This document shows, piece after piece, positions 62,241 to 64,000 of a DNA stretch of 64,000 bases (the first letter of the stretch is position 1; every line of letters begins with the position of its first letter). Below the pieces are notes generated by a model that was not told the DNA's origin, searched no databases, and saw only the letters and a list, made by a program, of their open reading frames with translations. Made by a program: the position numbers and the translations under genes. The stretch is from CAXMMR01 sp963692975 (lineage in GTDB: Bacteria; Pseudomonadota; Alphaproteobacteria; Acetobacterales; Acetobacteraceae): positions 248,001-312,000 of the forward strand of contig CAXMMR010000010.1 of the NCBI GenBank assembly GCA_963692975.2, in the 5' to 3' direction.

Positions 62241-63077
62241 TTGACGGGCGGCAACTTGCTCGGCGTCTACCTCAAGAACCGACGCACCAAGCTCGACCTC
62301 GCGTCGTTCGGTATCACCGGCGGCCGAAGGCGAACTACGGGCTTGCGCCGCGAAGAGGTGGCTCAGCGGGCCGACATCAGCGTGACCTGGTACACCTGGT
62401 TGGAGCAGGGCCGTGGAGGAAGTCCTTCGGCGGACGTGCTCGACCGTATCGCGCTGGCATTGCGGCTGACCGAGCTGGAGCGCGAGCACCTCTTCCTGAT
62501 AGCTCTCGGCAGACCACCAGGTGTCCGTTACCGGGGCGGCGACCCTATCACCCCGAGGCTGCAACGCTTACTCGACACGCTGGCCTACAGTCCGGCGATC
62601 GTCAGGACGGTGACGTGGGACGTCGTGGCTTGGAACCGCGCCGCCGCGGTCGTCCTCACCGATTACGGCTCCCTGCCGCCAAGTCAGCGCAACATCCTCC
62701 GCATGATATTCTGCGACTCTCGGGTCCGCGCCGTGCAGTCCGAGTGGGAGGCGGTGGCCCGCTTCGTCGTGGCCGCCTTCAGGATCGATGCCGCACGCGC
62801 TGGGGCTGATGCGGAGGTCGCACCTCTTGTCGATGAACTCTGTCGCTCCAGTCCCGAGTTCGCGTCCATGTGGCGCGACAACGACGTGCAGACGCACGGT
62901 GACGGCGTCAAGCACCTGCGCCATCCCCAGGTGGGTCCACTGGCCTTGGAATATTCCGCCTTTGCCGTGGACGGTCGGCCTGACTTGAGCCTGATCGTCT
63001 ACAATCCGGCTACGTCAGCCGACCGGGAGCTTGTGGAGTATCTGCTCGCGATGAAGCCAGCTCTGGCAGCGGAGTGA
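62241..63077 (+). CDS. XRE-type regulator with MmyB-like ligand-binding domain
   Basis: A 278-residue protein. The N-terminal helix-turn-helix includes L-R-R-E-E-V-A-Q-R-A-D-I-S-V-T-W-Y-T-W-L-E-Q-G-R. The C-terminal part has the MmyB-like domain pattern: D-T-L-A-Y-S-P-A-I-V, V-T-W-D-V-V-A-W-N-R-A, F-R-I-D-A-A-R and F-A-S-M-W-R-D-N-D-V. It probably binds a small ligand (fatty acid in MmyB). The start is TTG 62241 with an A-G-G-A-A box. It is divergent from the SDR gene, the likely target. Confidence 0.85.
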   Translation: MTGGNLLGVYLKNRRTKLDLASFGITGGRRRTTGLRREEVAQRADISVTWYTWLEQGRGGSPSADVLDRIALALRLTELEREHLFLIALGRPPGVRYRGGDPITPRLQRLLDTLAYSPAIVRTVTWDVVAWNRAAAVVLTDYGSLPPSQRNILRMIFCDSRVRAVQSEWEAVARFVVAAFRIDAARAGADAEVAPLVDELCRSSPEFASMWRDNDVQTHGDGVKHLRHPQVGPLALEYSAFAVDGRPDLSLIVYNPATSADRELVEYLLAMKPALAAE

Positions 63078-63109
63078 CTAGGCGGCGCGTTCCCTGTGCG
63101 GTGTCCGCA

Positions 63110-63142
63110 TCAGGGTAGGTCACAGGCTTCGATGCTGATATG
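63110..63142 (+). repeat. 33-base direct repeat, copy 2
   Basis: Near-identical to 53439-53471 (31 of 33 matches). It ends eight bases before the GTG start of the small gene at 63151, so here it forms the leader of that gene. In copy 1 it overlaps the end of another small gene. Confidence 0.8.
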
Positions 63143-63150
63143 CCGTCCAT

Positions 63151-63351
63151 GTGACACGTATCGACTGCTGGCGAGCGGCCTGGCTCCTCGTGGAGCGCCA
63201 TGGCGCCGACGCACCCGTGCAGGCGGCCATGCGCATCGACGACCTCGCGAAGCTGAATGACGAGGCGGGCGTGGTGGTCTGGCGGAACATTCTAGATGCC
63301 GTGGACGAGTTGCAGAGGACGCGGCCACGTGCGGGAGAGAGATGCCACTGA
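63151..63351 (+). CDS. Small conserved hypothetical protein, 66 residues
   Basis: GTG 63151. The sequence I-D-C-W-R-A-A-W-L-L-V-E-R-H-G-A-D-A, A-A-M-R-I-D-D-L, then G-V-V-V-W-R-N-I-L-D-A-V-D-E-L resembles a small alphaproteobacterial protein that often accompanies DNA repair genes. It has no known function. It follows the second copy of the 33-base repeat and precedes the YedK-type gene by 59 bases. Confidence 0.6.
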   Translation: MTRIDCWRAAWLLVERHGADAPVQAAMRIDDLAKLNDEAGVVVWRNILDAVDELQRTRPRAGERCH

Positions 63352-63410
63352 GCGAGCACGCGAGCCTCGGTCGTGCGGCTAACTCTGCCCGTGCGGGCGC
63401 ACGTTGAGCC

Positions 63411-64000
63411 ATGTGTGGGCGCTACGCTTCCGTCATCTCGGCCGAGCAGATTCGGGCGTTGTTCCGCACCGCCAACGCGACCGTGAACCACCCGCCGTCC
63501 TGGAACGTGGCGCCGTCGCAAGCCGCGATGGTGGTGCGTCGGCATCCCGAGAGTGGCGAGCGGCGACTGGACCTGCTCCGCTGGGGCTTGGTGCCGCACT
63601 TCACCACCGACCTTAAGGCCGCCCGCAAACCGATAAACGCCCGGTCGGAAACGGCAGCGACCTCGCCCATGTTCCGCGACGCGCTGGGCAGTCGGCGCTG
63701 CCTGGTACCGGCAGACGCCTTCTACGAATGGCGGGCGATGCCGGACGGTAAACAGCCCTACGCCATAGCTCGCCGGGACGGCGCTCCACTCGCCTTCGCC
63801 GGTCTGTGGGAGGGTTGGCGCTCACCGGACGGAGAGGTGCTGCGAACGTTCGCCGTCCTGACGACGGCGGCCAACGGCACGATGTCGACGCTCCACGAGA
63901 GGATGCCGGTCATCTTGGAGGAGGCGGATTGGGCTACGTGGCTAGGCGAGACCGATGTCGACGCCATGGGTCTGATGCGTCCGGCTGCCGAGAACGTCCT
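63411..64000 (+). CDS. SOS response-associated peptidase (YedK/HMCES family), 3' partial
   Basis: The product begins M-C-G-R-Y-A; cysteine 2 (after Met removal) is the residue that forms a thiazolidine link to abasic sites in single-stranded DNA. Further conserved parts are W-N-V-A-P-S-Q, L-R-W-G-L-V-P-H-F, I-N-A-R-S-E-T, R-C-L-V-P-A-D-A-F-Y-E-W and L-H-E-R-M-P-V-I. It shields abasic sites and was named for its link with SOS genes. It runs off the window end after about 196 codons, near the end of the ~220-residue family. No LexA box was seen upstream. Confidence 0.9.
   Translation, partial: MCGRYASVISAEQIRALFRTANATVNHPPSWNVAPSQAAMVVRRHPESGERRLDLLRWGLVPHFTTDLKAARKPINARSETAATSPMFRDALGSRRCLVPADAFYEWRAMPDGKQPYAIARRDGAPLAFAGLWEGWRSPDGEVLRTFAVLTTAANGTMSTLHERMPVILEEADWATWLGETDVDAMGLMRPAAENV

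Overview
The window is GC-rich DNA from an alphaproteobacterium, most likely of the Acetobacteraceae/Rhodospirillales. The evidence is a GcrA cell-cycle regulator with a GANTC site in its promoter, the argJ-ppiC-secA neighbourhood, an alphaproteobacterial LexA box (GTTC-N7-GTTC) before dinB, and sugar/polyol functions such as an OprB porin, a ribitol-dehydrogenase-like SDR and a polyol-type binding protein. No rRNA or tRNA gene was recognised.

Positions 1 to about 41,460 look like core chromosome: recX (5' partial), tatA, gcrA, a GtrB-like glycosyltransferase, holC-pepA, a threonylcarbamoyl-AMP synthase, the tightly overlapped thrC / M16 peptidase / pmbA run, a Tim44-like protein, a membrane diguanylate cyclase, ribitol dehydrogenase, two large porins, an enoyl-CoA hydratase / acyl-CoA synthetase pair with a convergent thioesterase, glgC-glgA, an orphan substrate-binding protein, cinA-like, GNAT-Nudix, argJ, ppiC, secA, a CLC channel, a quinone oxidoreductase, an alpha/beta hydrolase, an AlkA-type glycosylase and comM. 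Two families of intergenic repeats punctuate this half: GC-rich paired palindromes (four loci) and AT-rich double hairpins (two loci). From about 28.4 to 37.0 kb every gene, including essential secA, carries single-base frameshifts. This is most simply a stretch of poor sequence quality.

At about 41,460 comM loses its first ~85 codons and the sequence changes to AT-rich DNA with two DnaA-box-like 9-mers. What follows is accessory. It holds a possible PD-(D/E)xK nuclease and an XRE regulator with an ImmA/IrrE protease. Divergent from that pair is a three-gene operon: CD-NTase, E2-like protein and patatin phospholipase. This operon has the architecture of a 'short' type II CBASS anti-phage system, with an E2 but no E1 or JAB protein. 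Beyond it lie another XRE gene, three putative envelope proteins, LexA-controlled dinB, a PAS-LuxR regulator, an eight-gene envelope/desiccation stress cluster (CsbD, YsnF/AvaK-type DUF2382, GlsB, LEA14-like, AI-2E family), a divergent SDR / MmyB-type regulator pair, and the start of a YedK/HMCES-type SOS-associated peptidase. A 33-bp near-identical direct repeat occurs twice in this half, 9.7 kb apart.

The defence genes probably work together: the CD-NTase makes a cyclic (oligo)nucleotide on infection, the E2-like protein primes it, and the patatin degrades the membrane. The stress cluster and SOS genes are typical plasmid or island cargo. All functions are inferred from reading the sequence; no database search was run.
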